Source of the DNA: Clostridium fungisolvens
Lineage (GTDB): Bacteria > Bacillota > Clostridia > Clostridiales > Clostridiaceae
Direction of reading: 5' to 3'
Assembly: GCF_014193895.1 (NCBI RefSeq)
Contig: NZ_BLZR01000001.1
Location: 2,046,001 to 2,110,000 of the forward strand
Length of the DNA: 64,000 nucleotides
Shown: piece after piece, positions 35,058 through 44,929 of the stretch
Position numbering within the stretch: the stretch's first letter is position 1
Layout of the letters: each line of letters begins with the position of its first letter
Notes under the pieces: model-generated
The model's database searches: none
What the model saw: the letters and a program-made list of their open reading frames with translations, nothing else
Told to the model about the DNA's origin: nothing
Translations under genes and position numbers: made by a program

Positions 35058-35747
35058 ATGAATAATAATATTTTAATTATTGAAGACGAAGAAAATGTTT
35101 TGAATGTTTTAAAAGCCTATCTAGAAAAGGCAGGATATAATGTTTATGGAACTACAAGAGGTTTAAAAGGGATTCAATTGTTTAAATCCAATGATTTTAA
35201 ATTGATAATTCTTGATTTAATGTTACCTGATATAAGTGGCGAGGAAGTTTGTAGAATAATAAGAGAAACTTCAAACATACATATATTTATGCTTACTGCT
35301 AAAGGTAGCTTAGATAATAAAATTGATGGATTAGAGATAGGAGCAGATGAATATCTAGTAAAACCTTTTAGTCCAAGAGAATTAACTGCAAGAATAAATG
35401 CTCTTTTTAGAAGAATCTCCTATGAAGATAATGAATCCGGTTTGTGTTATAGTGATGGAAATTTAATTGTTGATTATGAAAAAAGATTAGTAAAGCTGAA
35501 TGAGCAGGAAGTTCCACTAACATCAAATGAATTTGATATACTGTATGCACTAATTATTAATAAAGGAAAGGTATTATCAAGAGAACAGTTAATTCAGAAA
35601 ATTGGTGGTATAGACTTTGAAGGATATGACAGAACAATAGATGTTCATATAAAAAATATACGTAAAAAGATTGAGGAAGATACAAAAAAACCTAAATATA
35701 TCATAACTGTAGTTAAGGTTGGATACAAGTTTGGTGGTGATAATTAG
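35058..35747 (+). CDS. OmpR/PhoB-family response regulator
   Basis: A 229-residue regulator. The receiver domain has the acidic pocket (IIEDEEN) and the phosphorylated Asp53 in ILDLMLPD; KPFSPRELTARI marks the switch lysine. The C-terminal winged helix (TSNEFDILYALIINKGKVLS, YDRTIDVHIKNIRKKI) binds DNA, in this family usually as dimers on direct repeats 11 bp apart. That matches the repeats found at nine promoters here, so it is their likely regulator. It overlaps the kinase gene by one base. Confidence 0.93.
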   Translation: MNNNILIIEDEENVLNVLKAYLEKAGYNVYGTTRGLKGIQLFKSNDFKLIILDLMLPDISGEEVCRIIRETSNIHIFMLTAKGSLDNKIDGLEIGADEYLVKPFSPRELTARINALFRRISYEDNESGLCYSDGNLIVDYEKRLVKLNEQEVPLTSNEFDILYALIINKGKVLSREQLIQKIGGIDFEGYDRTIDVHIKNIRKKIEEDTKKPKYIITVVKVGYKFGGDN

Positions 35748-37120
35748 TGAAAAGTATAAGAAGAAAACTTAGTATTATGTTTTTTATTTGTTCACTTGCA
35801 GCAATATTACTAATAACAATGTTTGTGAATTTAACTATAACCAAAAAGTTTGATGACTATATGGTAGATACCCAAAATAAAAGATATGAAAGAATTGTAG
35901 CATATTTCCAAGAAGTATATAAGAGAGATGGAAAGTGGAATGAAAACTCTGGCGTTGAAATGATGCACGAAGCTTTTATGGGGAATTATTGCCTAACCCT
36001 TCTTGATAGTAACGAAAAAACTGTATGGGGAATGAATGCTAATGATATTAAAAATAATTTACATTTAAACACTATGCTCGTAAAGGATTCTGGTGTTTAT
36101 ACATCCAAGCGATTTCCAATTAAGGTAAATAGTAAGGTAGTAGGATATGTAGACATAGGTCAATATTCATCGGTTCTCTTATCAGAAGAAGATGTTAATT
36201 TCAAGCTATCAATAAATCAAAGTATTATCGTTAGTGGTTTAATAACCATGATAATAATAATTGCGATAAGCCTCTATTTTTCAAAGCAGTTTTCAAAACC
36301 TATTAAGGAAGTTTCAAATATGTCTGTGAGTTTATCTAAGGGAAATTTTGATACCAAGTATGTCACAAAGAGTGATATAAAGGAATTAGAGAACTTAAGA
36401 AGTAGCGTAAATATATTAGCAGAAAAGTTAAAGCAACAAGATATGCTTAGAAAAAGGCTTGTATCTGACATATCTCATGAAATAAGAACCCCTCTAAATG
36501 TACTGCAAAACAATTTAGAAGCAATGATTGATGGAGTTTTTGAAGTTACAGATGATAAACTTAGGTATTTAAATGATGAAGTTATTAGATTTGGTAAACT
36601 TTTAAATAATCTAGATTTGCTCAAGAAATTCGAGGCTGAGAGTACAAAAATTAATTTTGAAACTGTAGATCTGCAGCAATTATTAAAAAGTGTATGTGAA
36701 GACTTTTATATGAAAGCAAAAAATCAAGGAATTGAACTTCAATATACTATTCAGAAAAATCAAAAGTATTATATAACTGGAGATAAAGATAAGTTAAGAC
36801 AGGTATTTATAAACATTATTTCAAATGCTATTAAATTTTCTAAGGATAATGGAAATATAGATGTAAATATGTACACAAGAGATAAAAAAGCCATCATAGA
36901 GATTTTTGATAATGGAATTGGGATAAAAGAAGAGGACTTACCCTTTATATTTGAAAGATTATACAGAGGTGATAAGAGTAGAAACGAAATTGAAGGTAGC
37001 GGCATAGGTCTAACCATAGTTAAAAATATTTTAGATCTTCATTTTGCAAACATAGAAGTAGAGAGTGTAGAGAATCAGGGAACTAAATTTACTATTTATT
37101 TTGATAAACTTAGTATTTAA
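35747..37120 (+). CDS. Sensor histidine kinase
   Basis: A 457-residue membrane kinase: helix 1 (about 9-29), an extracellular sensor domain (about 30-155), helix 2 (about 159-178), HAMP, then the phosphorylated His244 in SDISHEIRTPLN. ATPase boxes follow: IISNAIKFSKDNG (N), IFDNGIGI (G1), PFIFERLYRGD (F) and GSGIGLTIV (G2). GTG start overlaps the stop of the regulator gene. The signal is unknown; the copper and redox genes around it suggest metal or envelope redox stress (inference). Confidence 0.92.
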   Translation: MKSIRRKLSIMFFICSLAAILLITMFVNLTITKKFDDYMVDTQNKRYERIVAYFQEVYKRDGKWNENSGVEMMHEAFMGNYCLTLLDSNEKTVWGMNANDIKNNLHLNTMLVKDSGVYTSKRFPIKVNSKVVGYVDIGQYSSVLLSEEDVNFKLSINQSIIVSGLITMIIIIAISLYFSKQFSKPIKEVSNMSVSLSKGNFDTKYVTKSDIKELENLRSSVNILAEKLKQQDMLRKRLVSDISHEIRTPLNVLQNNLEAMIDGVFEVTDDKLRYLNDEVIRFGKLLNNLDLLKKFEAESTKINFETVDLQQLLKSVCEDFYMKAKNQGIELQYTIQKNQKYYITGDKDKLRQVFINIISNAIKFSKDNGNIDVNMYTRDKKAIIEIFDNGIGIKEEDLPFIFERLYRGDKSRNEIEGSGIGLTIVKNILDLHFANIEVESVENQGTKFTIYFDKLSI

Positions 37121-37184
37121 AAATAAAGGTTAATATACATACTTGTGAGAAAGAAATAAACATACTTATTGAAGAAAATAAAAT

Positions 37185-37231
37185 AATACAAAAAAGTGTG
37201 AAGTTTTTTGATTTCACACTTTTTTGTATTA
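37185..37231 (+). terminator. Terminator of the two-component operon
   Basis: A stem of about 18 bp (AATACAAAAAAGTGTGAA with TTCACACTTTTTTGTATT). Confidence 0.9.
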
Positions 37232-37303
37232 TTTAAAAACTTAAAGTGAATTTGTTTTTTTACATCAATACAGCAATAGGCTAATTATAAAATTTAAACG
37301 AAT

Positions 37304-37358
37304 CTTCATAACAACTTCATAATACCTTCATAACAACTTTATAAAAATTAGTTATAGT
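37304..37358 (+). promoter_or_regulatory. Repeat-controlled promoter 2 (YHS gene)
   Basis: CTTCATAA at 37304, 37315 and 37326 and CTTTATAA at 37337, exact 11-bp period. The last ends 8 bp before TATAGT (37353-37358). This is the cleanest example. Confidence 0.85.
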
Positions 37359-37407
37359 ATATTCAAAGAAAGATAAGCTACAAATTTAAAATGGAGGAGA
37401 ACTTAAT

Positions 37408-37740
37408 ATGGAGTTTTTAGCTAATAATTGGATATATATGTTGGTTACAGTAATAATGGTTTTTGTGATGGTTAAAAGAGGCGGATGCTGCGGTGGTCAT
37501 TCTCATGAGAATGAATTTGAAAACGGTAATTCTCATGGCGGAGGATGTTGTGGAGGTAGTTCAAATCATAATCATAGTGATGAAAGTAATAAACAAATTG
37601 ATCAATCAAACCTAGTCAAAGATCCAATATGTGGAATGATGGTGAATCCGGAAACTGCAATAAAGCAAATAATTGATGGTCAAACCTATTACTTCTGTAG
37701 TGAGGGATGTAGAAGAGAATTTATTCGAAAGCAAAGTTAA
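37408..37740 (+). CDS. YHS-domain membrane-anchored metal protein
   Basis: A 110-residue protein: one membrane helix (WIYMLVTVIMVFVMV), a linker rich in Cys, Gly and His (GGCCGGHSH, GGGCCGGSSNHNHSD) and a C-terminal YHS domain with DPICGMMVNPETA and YYFCSEGCRREF. YHS domains occur in copper ATPases and related metal proteins, and the CCGG/His linker should bind copper or similar metals. Promoter 2 places it in the regulon; csoR-copA follow. Confidence 0.82.
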   Translation: MEFLANNWIYMLVTVIMVFVMVKRGGCCGGHSHENEFENGNSHGGGCCGGSSNHNHSDESNKQIDQSNLVKDPICGMMVNPETAIKQIIDGQTYYFCSEGCRREFIRKQS

Positions 37741-37793
37741 ATAAAGAAATAAAGAATTTAAGTAAGAAAATAAGTAATATTTTTTAATAATTA

Positions 37794-37822
37794 TACATCC
37801 CCTCTATTGGGGGTGGTGAGGG
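37794..37822 (+). promoter_or_regulatory. CsoR operator candidate
   Basis: CATCCCCTCTATTGGGGGTG just before csoR is a GC-rich inverted repeat in AT-rich DNA, the type bound by CsoR. Confidence 0.65.
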
Positions 37823-37828
37823 GGAATC

Positions 37829-38095
37829 ATGAATGAAGAACAAAAAAAAGCATTGGAATTATTAGAAGTTACCAAAGGGCAAATTGATGGTATTATTAAA
37901 ATAATAGAAGAGGAAAAATACTGTGCAAGTGTTTCTAATCAGATTATTGCTGCACAAGATCTTCTTAAGAAAGCTAATTTACTTATTTTAAGGCAGCACA
38001 TACAGTATTGTGTTACGGATGCTGTTTTAAATGATAGAGCTGAAAAGAAACTAGATGAAATAATGGATATTTTAGAGAAGTTTATTGAAAAGTGA
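37829..38095 (+). CDS. csoR: Copper-sensing repressor CsoR
   Basis: An 88-residue all-helical regulator of the CsoR/RcnR family. The Cu(I) ligands of CsoR are present: Cys in EEEKYCASV and the H-x3-C pair in LRQHIQYC. It binds GC-rich palindromes and lets go when Cu(I) binds. It lies between its candidate operator and copA, the usual arrangement. Ribosome site GAGGGGG. Confidence 0.9.
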   Translation: MNEEQKKALELLEVTKGQIDGIIKIIEEEKYCASVSNQIIAAQDLLKKANLLILRQHIQYCVTDAVLNDRAEKKLDEIMDILEKFIEK

Positions 38096-38230
38096 TTTGT
38101 AAAAAGAGGTTATTAGACTTATAAGAATTTAAAATGCACAAAAATTTTGAAATATTAAGCATAATGTGTTCAAATATTATGATTTATTAAATAAAACAAT
38201 AAATCTAAATAATAAAAAGAGGTGTGAACT

Positions 38231-40687
38231 TTGGGAAAAAGTTTGAAAATAGAAGGAATGACTTGTGCAGCTTGTGCCAAAGCTGTAGAAAGAGCTTCTA
38301 AGAAGTTGCAAGGTGTTGTTGAAGCAAACGTAAATTTTGCTACTGAAAAGCTGACTGTAAGTTTTGATGAATCAAAAGTGTCTATAACAGATATTCAAGC
38401 TGCTGTTGAAAAAGCAGGGTATAAAGCTGTTATCGAGGCTATCAGTAAAACTTTTAAGATAGAAGGAATGACTTGTGCTGCATGTACAAAAAACATCGAA
38501 AGAGTAACTAGAAAACTTGATGGTGTAATTGAATCTAATGTGAATTTTGCAACAGAAAATTTAAACATAAACTATGAACCATCAAAGCTTAGAGTTTCTG
38601 ATATAAAAAAGGCTGTAGAAAAGGCTGGATATAAAGCTCTTGACAAGGAAGTTTCAGTTGATGAAGATAAGGAAAAGAAAGAGAAAGAAATAAAACTATT
38701 ATGGAAAAAGTTTATTATATCTGCTATCTTTACAGTGCCACTTCTTGCCATTGCCATGGGGCATATGCTTGGTAACAAGTTTGGGTATAGTCTTCCTGAA
38801 ATCATTGATCCTATGATGAATCCTGAAAACTTTGGTATAGTTCAATTGGCTTTAGTAATACCAGTCATAATTGCAGGAAATAGATTTTTTAGAGTTGGGT
38901 TTAAATCCCTAGTAAGTAAAAGTCCTAATATGGACTCCTTAATAGAAGTGGGCACTTCAGCAGCATTTTTATACGGAATCTTTGCAGTAGCACAGATTTA
39001 TAGAGGTAATACTGAATATACAAAAGATTTATACTTTGAATCTGCGGGAGTAATTATAACCCTAATAACCTTAGGTAAATATTTAGAAGCTGTAACAAAA
39101 GGAAAGACTTCTGAAGCTATTAAAAAGCTTATGGGGCTTGTACCTAAAACGGCAATAATAATAAAGGATGGAAAAGAGATAGAAATTTCAATAGACGAAG
39201 TTGAAGTAGGAGACCTTATACTTGTTAAGCCTGGTGAAAAAATGCCTGTAGATGGAGAAGTAGTTGAAGGAATGACTTCTGTAGATGAATCCATGCTTAC
39301 CGGAGAAAGTATACCATTAGAAAAGAATATCGGTGACAAGATAATTGGTGCAAGTATCAATAAAAATGGTTCTATAAAATATAGGGCTACTAGGGTTGGT
39401 AAAGATACTGCATTAGCTCAAATTATAAAGCTTGTTGAAGATGCACAAGGATCCAAAGCCCCAATTGCAAAATTAGCAGATGTAATTTCAGGTTATTTTG
39501 TTCCTGTAGTTATGTCAATTGCTATCCTTTCAGCATTAGCATGGTACTTTATTGGTGGTCAAACTTCAGTATTTGCACTTACTATATTCATATCGGTTCT
39601 TGTGATAGCATGCCCATGTGCTTTAGGACTTGCAACTCCAACTGCAATAATGGTTGGGACTGGTAAAGGGGCGGAATATGGAGTTTTAATTAAGAGTGGA
39701 GTAGCGTTAGAAACTGCTCATAAGGTAAAGACTATTGTATTTGATAAAACAGGTACTATAACAGAAGGAAAACCAAAGGTTACAAATTTAGTTGTAACAG
39801 GAAACATATCAGAAGATGATTTACTCCAACTAGCAGCATCTGCAGAAAAAGGTTCTGAACATCCACTTGGAGAAGCTATAGTAAAAGGTGCGGAGGAGAA
39901 GAATTTAGAATTTAAAAATTTAGACTTTTTCAAAGCAATACCTGGATATGGAATTGAAGTGAAGATTGATGATAAAGATATACTACTAGGTAATAGAAAG
40001 CTTATGGTAGAAAGAAATATCTCATTAGAAAACTTGGAGGAAACTTCGCATACCCTTGCAAGCGAAGGCAAGACACCAATGTATATAGCAATTGAGAAAA
40101 ATATAGCTGGAATCATTGCTGTTGCTGATACTGTGAAAGAAAACAGCAAAAAGGCAATTGAAGAGCTTCACAAAATGGGTATAGAAGTAGCGATGATTAC
40201 AGGGGATAACAAAAGAACTGCTGAAGCTATAGCTAAACAAGTTGGAATAGATAGGATATTAGCTGAAGTTCTTCCACAAGACAAGGCTAATGAGGTTAAG
40301 AAACTTCAATCAGAAGGAAAGAAGGTTGCTATGGTTGGAGATGGTATAAATGATGCTCCTGCTTTAGCTCAAGCGGATATAGGTATTGCTATAGGTTCTG
40401 GTACAGATGTTGCAATGGAATCAGCAGATATAGTTCTTATGAGAAGTGACTTAATGGACGTACCAACTGCAATTCAATTAAGTAAAAAAACCATAACAAA
40501 TATTAAAGAAAATTTATTTTGGGCTTTTGGGTACAATACGCTTGGAATACCTGTTGCTATGGGAATCTTATATGTATTCGGAGGACCCCTTTTAAATCCC
40601 ATTATAGCAGCTGCAGCCATGAGTTTTAGTTCAGTATCTGTTTTATTAAATGCATTAAGGTTAAAAGGATTTAAACCAGCAAAATAG
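38231..40687 (+). CDS. copA: Copper-exporting P1B-type ATPase
   Basis: An 818-residue P1B-1 ATPase with two N-terminal HMA domains (GMTCAAC with Cys12/Cys15 and Cys82/Cys85), the transport motif CPC at 461-463, the phosphorylated Asp505 in DKTGT, TGES and GDGINDAPA. It exports Cu(I) using ATP. TTG start behind AGAGGTG. It lies 135 bp after csoR and is likely co-regulated by it. Terminator at 40721. Confidence 0.95.
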   Translation: MGKSLKIEGMTCAACAKAVERASKKLQGVVEANVNFATEKLTVSFDESKVSITDIQAAVEKAGYKAVIEAISKTFKIEGMTCAACTKNIERVTRKLDGVIESNVNFATENLNINYEPSKLRVSDIKKAVEKAGYKALDKEVSVDEDKEKKEKEIKLLWKKFIISAIFTVPLLAIAMGHMLGNKFGYSLPEIIDPMMNPENFGIVQLALVIPVIIAGNRFFRVGFKSLVSKSPNMDSLIEVGTSAAFLYGIFAVAQIYRGNTEYTKDLYFESAGVIITLITLGKYLEAVTKGKTSEAIKKLMGLVPKTAIIIKDGKEIEISIDEVEVGDLILVKPGEKMPVDGEVVEGMTSVDESMLTGESIPLEKNIGDKIIGASINKNGSIKYRATRVGKDTALAQIIKLVEDAQGSKAPIAKLADVISGYFVPVVMSIAILSALAWYFIGGQTSVFALTIFISVLVIACPCALGLATPTAIMVGTGKGAEYGVLIKSGVALETAHKVKTIVFDKTGTITEGKPKVTNLVVTGNISEDDLLQLAASAEKGSEHPLGEAIVKGAEEKNLEFKNLDFFKAIPGYGIEVKIDDKDILLGNRKLMVERNISLENLEETSHTLASEGKTPMYIAIEKNIAGIIAVADTVKENSKKAIEELHKMGIEVAMITGDNKRTAEAIAKQVGIDRILAEVLPQDKANEVKKLQSEGKKVAMVGDGINDAPALAQADIGIAIGSGTDVAMESADIVLMRSDLMDVPTAIQLSKKTITNIKENLFWAFGYNTLGIPVAMGILYVFGGPLLNPIIAAAAMSFSSVSVLLNALRLKGFKPAK

Positions 40688-40720
40688 TTATACTACATGA
40701 TAAATATTTAAACAGTCAAA

Positions 40721-40766
40721 TAAAAGGTCATTAAGTAATAATTATTACTCGATGACCTTTTTGTTG
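40721..40766. terminator. Terminator between copA and the convergent gene
   Basis: AAAAGGTCAT pairs with ATGACCTTTT, with further AT pairs inside (AAGTAATAATTATTACT). Confidence 0.8.
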
Positions 40767-40786
40767 TTTGAAATTGTTGATTTAAT

Positions 40787-42037
40787 TTACTTACATATCT
40801 TAAATAATATATTATAGTCACAGCCAAACTTACAAATACTATCACAGTGCTTATATAAGTCTGAAAAAAGTAAGTATTTAAAAGAAACATAATCTTTATC
40901 TCTTAGCGATGGGCGTGTAAGCTGTGCTATTATTTCCTTTTCCCTAGAATCTGGAGCCACCAGAAAAAAGTTATATCTCCTATCTCCAAGAGATGCAGCT
41001 AAATCGCTAAGTCGAAGTATACCAGAATAGATGGAAGTGCTTTTTTCAATTTCAAAGGCACATTCAATTTGATTAGTATTCTTTTTCAACCAAATAACAT
41101 CTATTAAAGAAACTGTTTTATTAACATCAGCATTAAGATTCAAGTCTGGTAGATTTGATATAGTTAGAAAACTTAAGCTTTTACCATCCATGCTTTTATT
41201 TCTATCGTTGTTTGCTACAAAGACATCATATCCTAAACTATTACCAATCTCAGTTAGCAAAAACTGCATTCTAAGATGTTCATTTTCCTGTTTGAGGTCT
41301 TTTTCTATTTCTTCATGTCGTTTTTTAACAACAGCTTCAAGTTTCTTTTTTTCAAAGGTTAATGCAGTTTCCCAATTTTCGGCGATTGCGATTTTGCCTA
41401 TGCCAATATCAAAGAGAAGACCACAGAAGGCACCCAAATCTTTCGAAAGGTACGAAATAAAATCTTCGTTAACCTTCAATATAGTTTCTCTCATGGATAG
41501 GTAATCAGGCCAAGAACCAAGTTTCTTTTTTTCATTGAAAAGTGCATTAAATCCATTTACAATTGCAGTGTTAAATGGTGGGATAACTGTAGGGTGAAGA
41601 AAATATAAAATATTAGCAACAGCTGGTCCAAGCCCTTTTATATTGTAATTATCCAATTTTATAATTTCTCTTATAATTTTATCTTCACTGTTTGTTGATA
41701 AACAATTCTCAAGGAATTCTCCAAAAATTCTCTTATTACTCTCATTTTCATAGATATCAGGTATTCTAAGTTTTGGTTTCCAATAAAACGGATGAGCTGC
41801 ACCCATAAATACCTGTTTTTGTTCCGTAATACAATTTAGGACAAATTCTAGTGGTGAGCCTTTAAAATCTGTTCCGAAGGTATTATTCTTTATTGAGTTA
41901 ATAGTATTGATTACACCACGTCGAATTGTTCTAAAAGCTTTTAAACGGGTGTTATTATCAATAAACCAACTATTATAAACTGACTCACAATCTTGCTTGT
42001 ATACTTGAATTAAATCAATGAAATTTGAAGTTATCAA
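40787..42037 (-). CDS. Possible nuclease with an HhH-like part and a PD-(D/E)XK-like domain
   Basis: I do not recognise a named family in these 416 residues. The middle (LDNYNIKGLGPAVANILYFL, about residues 127-146) resembles a helix-hairpin-helix DNA-binding element. A coiled coil (about 225-260) leads to a C-terminal segment LIDVIW...CAFEIEKSTSIYSG (about 315-345), which fits the D...ExEK pattern of PD-(D/E)XK nucleases. No methyltransferase or other defence gene is adjacent. It may be a solitary restriction-like or repair nuclease; this is inference from motifs only. Confidence 0.5.
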   Translation of the reverse strand: MITSNFIDLIQVYKQDCESVYNSWFIDNNTRLKAFRTIRRGVINTINSIKNNTFGTDFKGSPLEFVLNCITEQKQVFMGAAHPFYWKPKLRIPDIYENESNKRIFGEFLENCLSTNSEDKIIREIIKLDNYNIKGLGPAVANILYFLHPTVIPPFNTAIVNGFNALFNEKKKLGSWPDYLSMRETILKVNEDFISYLSKDLGAFCGLLFDIGIGKIAIAENWETALTFEKKKLEAVVKKRHEEIEKDLKQENEHLRMQFLLTEIGNSLGYDVFVANNDRNKSMDGKSLSFLTISNLPDLNLNADVNKTVSLIDVIWLKKNTNQIECAFEIEKSTSIYSGILRLSDLAASLGDRRYNFFLVAPDSREKEIIAQLTRPSLRDKDYVSFKYLLFSDLYKHCDSICKFGCDYNILFKICK

Positions 42038-42237
42038 TATTATAGCACCTTCTTATTATAAATTTATGTGTAAATATAGAATGCAAGTTCTATATTTAAT
42101 TAATAATCCTTTTTTTAATTTAATAAAGAATGGAAGTAAATTTAATTATTTCAAAAGAGTACTGGAAAATATTAAGAGAGTTGACTTCTGTAATTACGAA
42201 TATAATTTAATTTTAGGGTTATAAAAAATATTAAAAT

Positions 42238-42270
42238 GAAAAAACCGGTATTAAACCGGTTTTTATATAA
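42238..42270 (-). terminator. Terminator of the DUF6803-like gene
   Basis: AAAAACCGGT pairs with ACCGGTTTTT around ATTAA, with T residues on the minus side. Confidence 0.85.
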
Positions 42271-42292
42271 TAGGGGATTAGTTTATATTACA

Positions 42293-42778
42293 TTACATTT
42301 TCATTTGGCTCATTTTACTAATGATCTCCGGATTAACCATACCAAATATCATTGCTATATGTGCAACTACTAGGAATCCACCTACTAGTATGAAATGTAT
42401 TTTCATCTTTTCGTTATCAGATTTATTTTTAAATATTAATCCTAGTTCTAAAAGAGCTAGAGGTAATAGGAAGACAACACCACTTAAGTAGAAACCAACG
42501 GCAACTACGTCTACCCATGTATGCCATCCACCTGTTTGGGTTAATGGAATTACTGCGTTTATAAAAAGATAAATAAAGATTCCGGTAAAATAAAATCCAT
42601 CGAAAATTGAAACAACTTTGTTTAAAGTTCTTATACCACCACTTTGTATCCTATTAAATATGATGAAAAACTCTGTTATTGTAAGAGTTTCAGCACATAT
42701 TACAGGTACAGCCATAAAAATTAATAGATTCCAAGGCTGATTGTCAGCTAATAAGGACATGTAATGAGTCATATTCAT
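42293..42778 (-). CDS. DUF6803-like membrane protein
   Basis: A 161-residue protein with four or five membrane helices. It has the His-bearing segment TQTGGWHTWVDV and a Met-rich end (SKMSQMKM). I recall similar clostridial proteins under the label DUF6803; function unknown. TAGGAGG precedes the ATG. Promoter 5 places it in the repeat-controlled regulon, and the Met/His residues would fit a copper-linked role. Confidence 0.65.
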   Translation of the reverse strand: MNMTHYMSLLADNQPWNLLIFMAVPVICAETLTITEFFIIFNRIQSGGIRTLNKVVSIFDGFYFTGIFIYLFINAVIPLTQTGGWHTWVDVVAVGFYLSGVVFLLPLALLELGLIFKNKSDNEKMKIHFILVGGFLVVAHIAMIFGMVNPEIISKMSQMKM

Positions 42779-42809
42779 AATTTATACCTCCTAAATATTT
42801 TATATGAAA

Positions 42810-42842
42810 ATGTTAACATAAAGTTATGAAGAAGTTATGAAG
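42810..42842 (-). promoter_or_regulatory. Repeat-controlled promoter 5 (DUF6803-like gene)
   Basis: On the minus strand CTTCATAA occurs at 42842-42835 and 42831-42824, 11 bp apart, and ends 8 bp before TAACAT (42815-42810). Confidence 0.75.
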
Positions 42843-43022
42843 AGAATAGATAATATATAGTTTATTATGGTATAAATTGAAAAATTTATAAAATAGGTTT
42901 TGATTCTTATATTAAAATATGGTGGTAGTTAGTAGCAAGAGTTAAGAAAACAAATGTTAAAAATAGCAGTGTTGTTTATATTTAAACAAAACCTAATTTC
43001 TTTAATATCTTGTTATTAAAGA

Positions 43023-43054
43023 AAAAAGAATGCCTTGTTACGGCATTCTTTTAC
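43023..43054 (-). terminator. Terminator of the SafE fusion gene
   Basis: AAAGAATGCC pairs with GGCATTCTTT around TTGTTAC, with A/T runs on both sides. Confidence 0.8.
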
Positions 43055-43075
43055 AAAACTAGTTTAAATTATAGA

Positions 43076-44893
43076 CTAATTAAAATATTTACTTCTAATT
43101 TCTTCTAGATTTTTATTCTTAAGATCATCAACTACTTCTATTATTCCTATGAACTGATTATCTTTAAGAATAGCATAGCTAGTAGTTGCGTTAGGAACAA
43201 ATTCAACTACATTTATTCCTTTCTTGAATGTAAATTCACTTAATTTTTTACCTGTTACCGTATCTAAAATTTCGTATGTTCCTTCTGGATTATCAAATTT
43301 AGTCATATCAAAGGTAAGTTTAGTTGTTGAATTACTGCTAGTTACTAATATTGCAGGCTTTAACTCATATCCAATTCCGTTAAATTTACCACTTAGGCTT
43401 TTGCCAGTTCCTGAGGCCTTGTTAATTAATGTTTCTGTAGGTACTTTAGTTAAATCATTACCATATATACTACTACTTTGAGCTGCAGATCCATCAGTTA
43501 CAGGACCAGCGCAACAGCTAGGACCTGTGCTTGGAGGTGGTAGTGAAGGATCTGATTTTGATGTATCAACAGTATCTAGTTTATCTACAACCTTAATGAC
43601 ACCTCTTATCATACCCATCCAGCAGCTAAAGTTTATATCTTTATCACCAGGGGTAAACTCAATAACATTTTCTCCACTTTTTAATTTCTTTTCAACATTC
43701 AATGATTGTGCAACAACTGAATTATTACAAGAGTTAAGCTCTTTTCCGTCTATTATCCACTTAACTGGAACTCCTTTTTGTACATAAAATGCATTAGGAG
43801 TGTAACCGTTAGTATTTGCAGTCATATTTATAGTTTGAACCCCGTCTTTTATCGTTGCTTTCGCAACATTTGAATTAGATGAATCTTTAGAGCTTCCTCC
43901 TAATAAAGTGGCAGTGCCTCCTGATAGTGCTGTCAAAGGATTAATGTTTATACCAGCTAAGATAAATCCTCTATTTCCCATAATTAAGCCAAGTACTATA
44001 ATCAATACACCGCTAAGTTTAAGAATTTTCTTTGTATAACCTTTACTTAATAATCCAGATAAGGCACCAAAAGTAAGCATTAAAGGCACTGTACCTAATG
44101 AGAAGATTAACATAGATAGAGCCCCTTTAAAGGCACTTCCTGTACCTAGTGCAAAAAGCTGCATTGTTTGAAGTGGACCACAAGGCATAAGGCCATTTAA
44201 TAATCCCACTATAAAAGGTGAACCAGACTTATTTTTTATTTTGCATGCTGTATGAGGCAATTTTATCTGGAAGGATCTAAAAAATTTAAAACCAGCCATG
44301 TTAAAGCCCATCATTATCATAAATGCACCGGCAATTATTTGCATCATAGCTTTAGCTGTAATAGAAAGTGAGAATATTGAACCTAAAGCTCCAATTATTC
44401 CACCTAATATAGTATAAGAAGCAACCCTTCCCATGTTATATAGAAGAGCAGGTTTTATAGCATCAAACTTGCTTTCGCTATCATTTTTTATACTCTGAGA
44501 AAGCATAATTCCTCCGCACATTCCAACGCAATGTATAGAGGTAAGAATGCCAACTAGAAATAAAACTGTATAAGAAGCATTAGCAAGCTTAGAATCCATA
44601 TCGAAGCCGCTAGTTCTTACCCCAAGAAAAGCTATTGCAGCCACTATTATCACTGTTCCTATAAACTTATAATCATTTGATTTTTCCGTTCCATATCCTG
44701 CTTTTTTTATTGAAGCTTTAATTTGCGACAGTGTACAAAGATTTTCTTCGTATTCTACAATTGCGAATTCTCCGCTATAATTAGCTTTTACGCTTATAAT
44801 ACCGTCTAATTTTTTGATGGCCTTTTCAACCCTATGTTCACAAGATGTACAAGTCATTTCATAAACTTTAATTTTCTCACGCCTAGTACTCAT
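43076..44893 (-). CDS. HMA-TauE/SafE-cupredoxin fusion protein
   Basis: A 605-residue protein. Residues 1-68 are an HMA copper domain (MTCTSCEHRVEKA). Residues about 75-310 are a DsbD/SafE-type membrane domain (CVGMCGGIMLSQS and LMPCGPLQTMQL). From about 345 a cupredoxin-like domain follows (NGYTPNAFYVQKGVPVKW, with a Cys in NFSCWMGM), then a Cys-rich linker (GPSCCAGP) and a second beta domain to the end. It is likely a copper-handling membrane protein that moves Cu or reducing equivalents to the outside. Promoter 8 controls it; a large hairpin lies in its leader. Confidence 0.85.
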   Translation of the reverse strand: MSTRREKIKVYEMTCTSCEHRVEKAIKKLDGIISVKANYSGEFAIVEYEENLCTLSQIKASIKKAGYGTEKSNDYKFIGTVIIVAAIAFLGVRTSGFDMDSKLANASYTVLFLVGILTSIHCVGMCGGIMLSQSIKNDSESKFDAIKPALLYNMGRVASYTILGGIIGALGSIFSLSITAKAMMQIIAGAFMIMMGFNMAGFKFFRSFQIKLPHTACKIKNKSGSPFIVGLLNGLMPCGPLQTMQLFALGTGSAFKGALSMLIFSLGTVPLMLTFGALSGLLSKGYTKKILKLSGVLIIVLGLIMGNRGFILAGININPLTALSGGTATLLGGSSKDSSNSNVAKATIKDGVQTINMTANTNGYTPNAFYVQKGVPVKWIIDGKELNSCNNSVVAQSLNVEKKLKSGENVIEFTPGDKDINFSCWMGMIRGVIKVVDKLDTVDTSKSDPSLPPPSTGPSCCAGPVTDGSAAQSSSIYGNDLTKVPTETLINKASGTGKSLSGKFNGIGYELKPAILVTSSNSTTKLTFDMTKFDNPEGTYEILDTVTGKKLSEFTFKKGINVVEFVPNATTSYAILKDNQFIGIIEVVDDLKNKNLEEIRSKYFN

Positions 44894-44929
44894 TCAAATC
44901 CTCCTAATTTGTTTATTAGAGATTAAACT

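Noticed and set aside
42018..42224. A 68-codon + strand frame starting opposite the 40787 gene
   Set aside because: No ribosome site, no recognisable composition, and it begins inside the start region of the convergent-strand gene.
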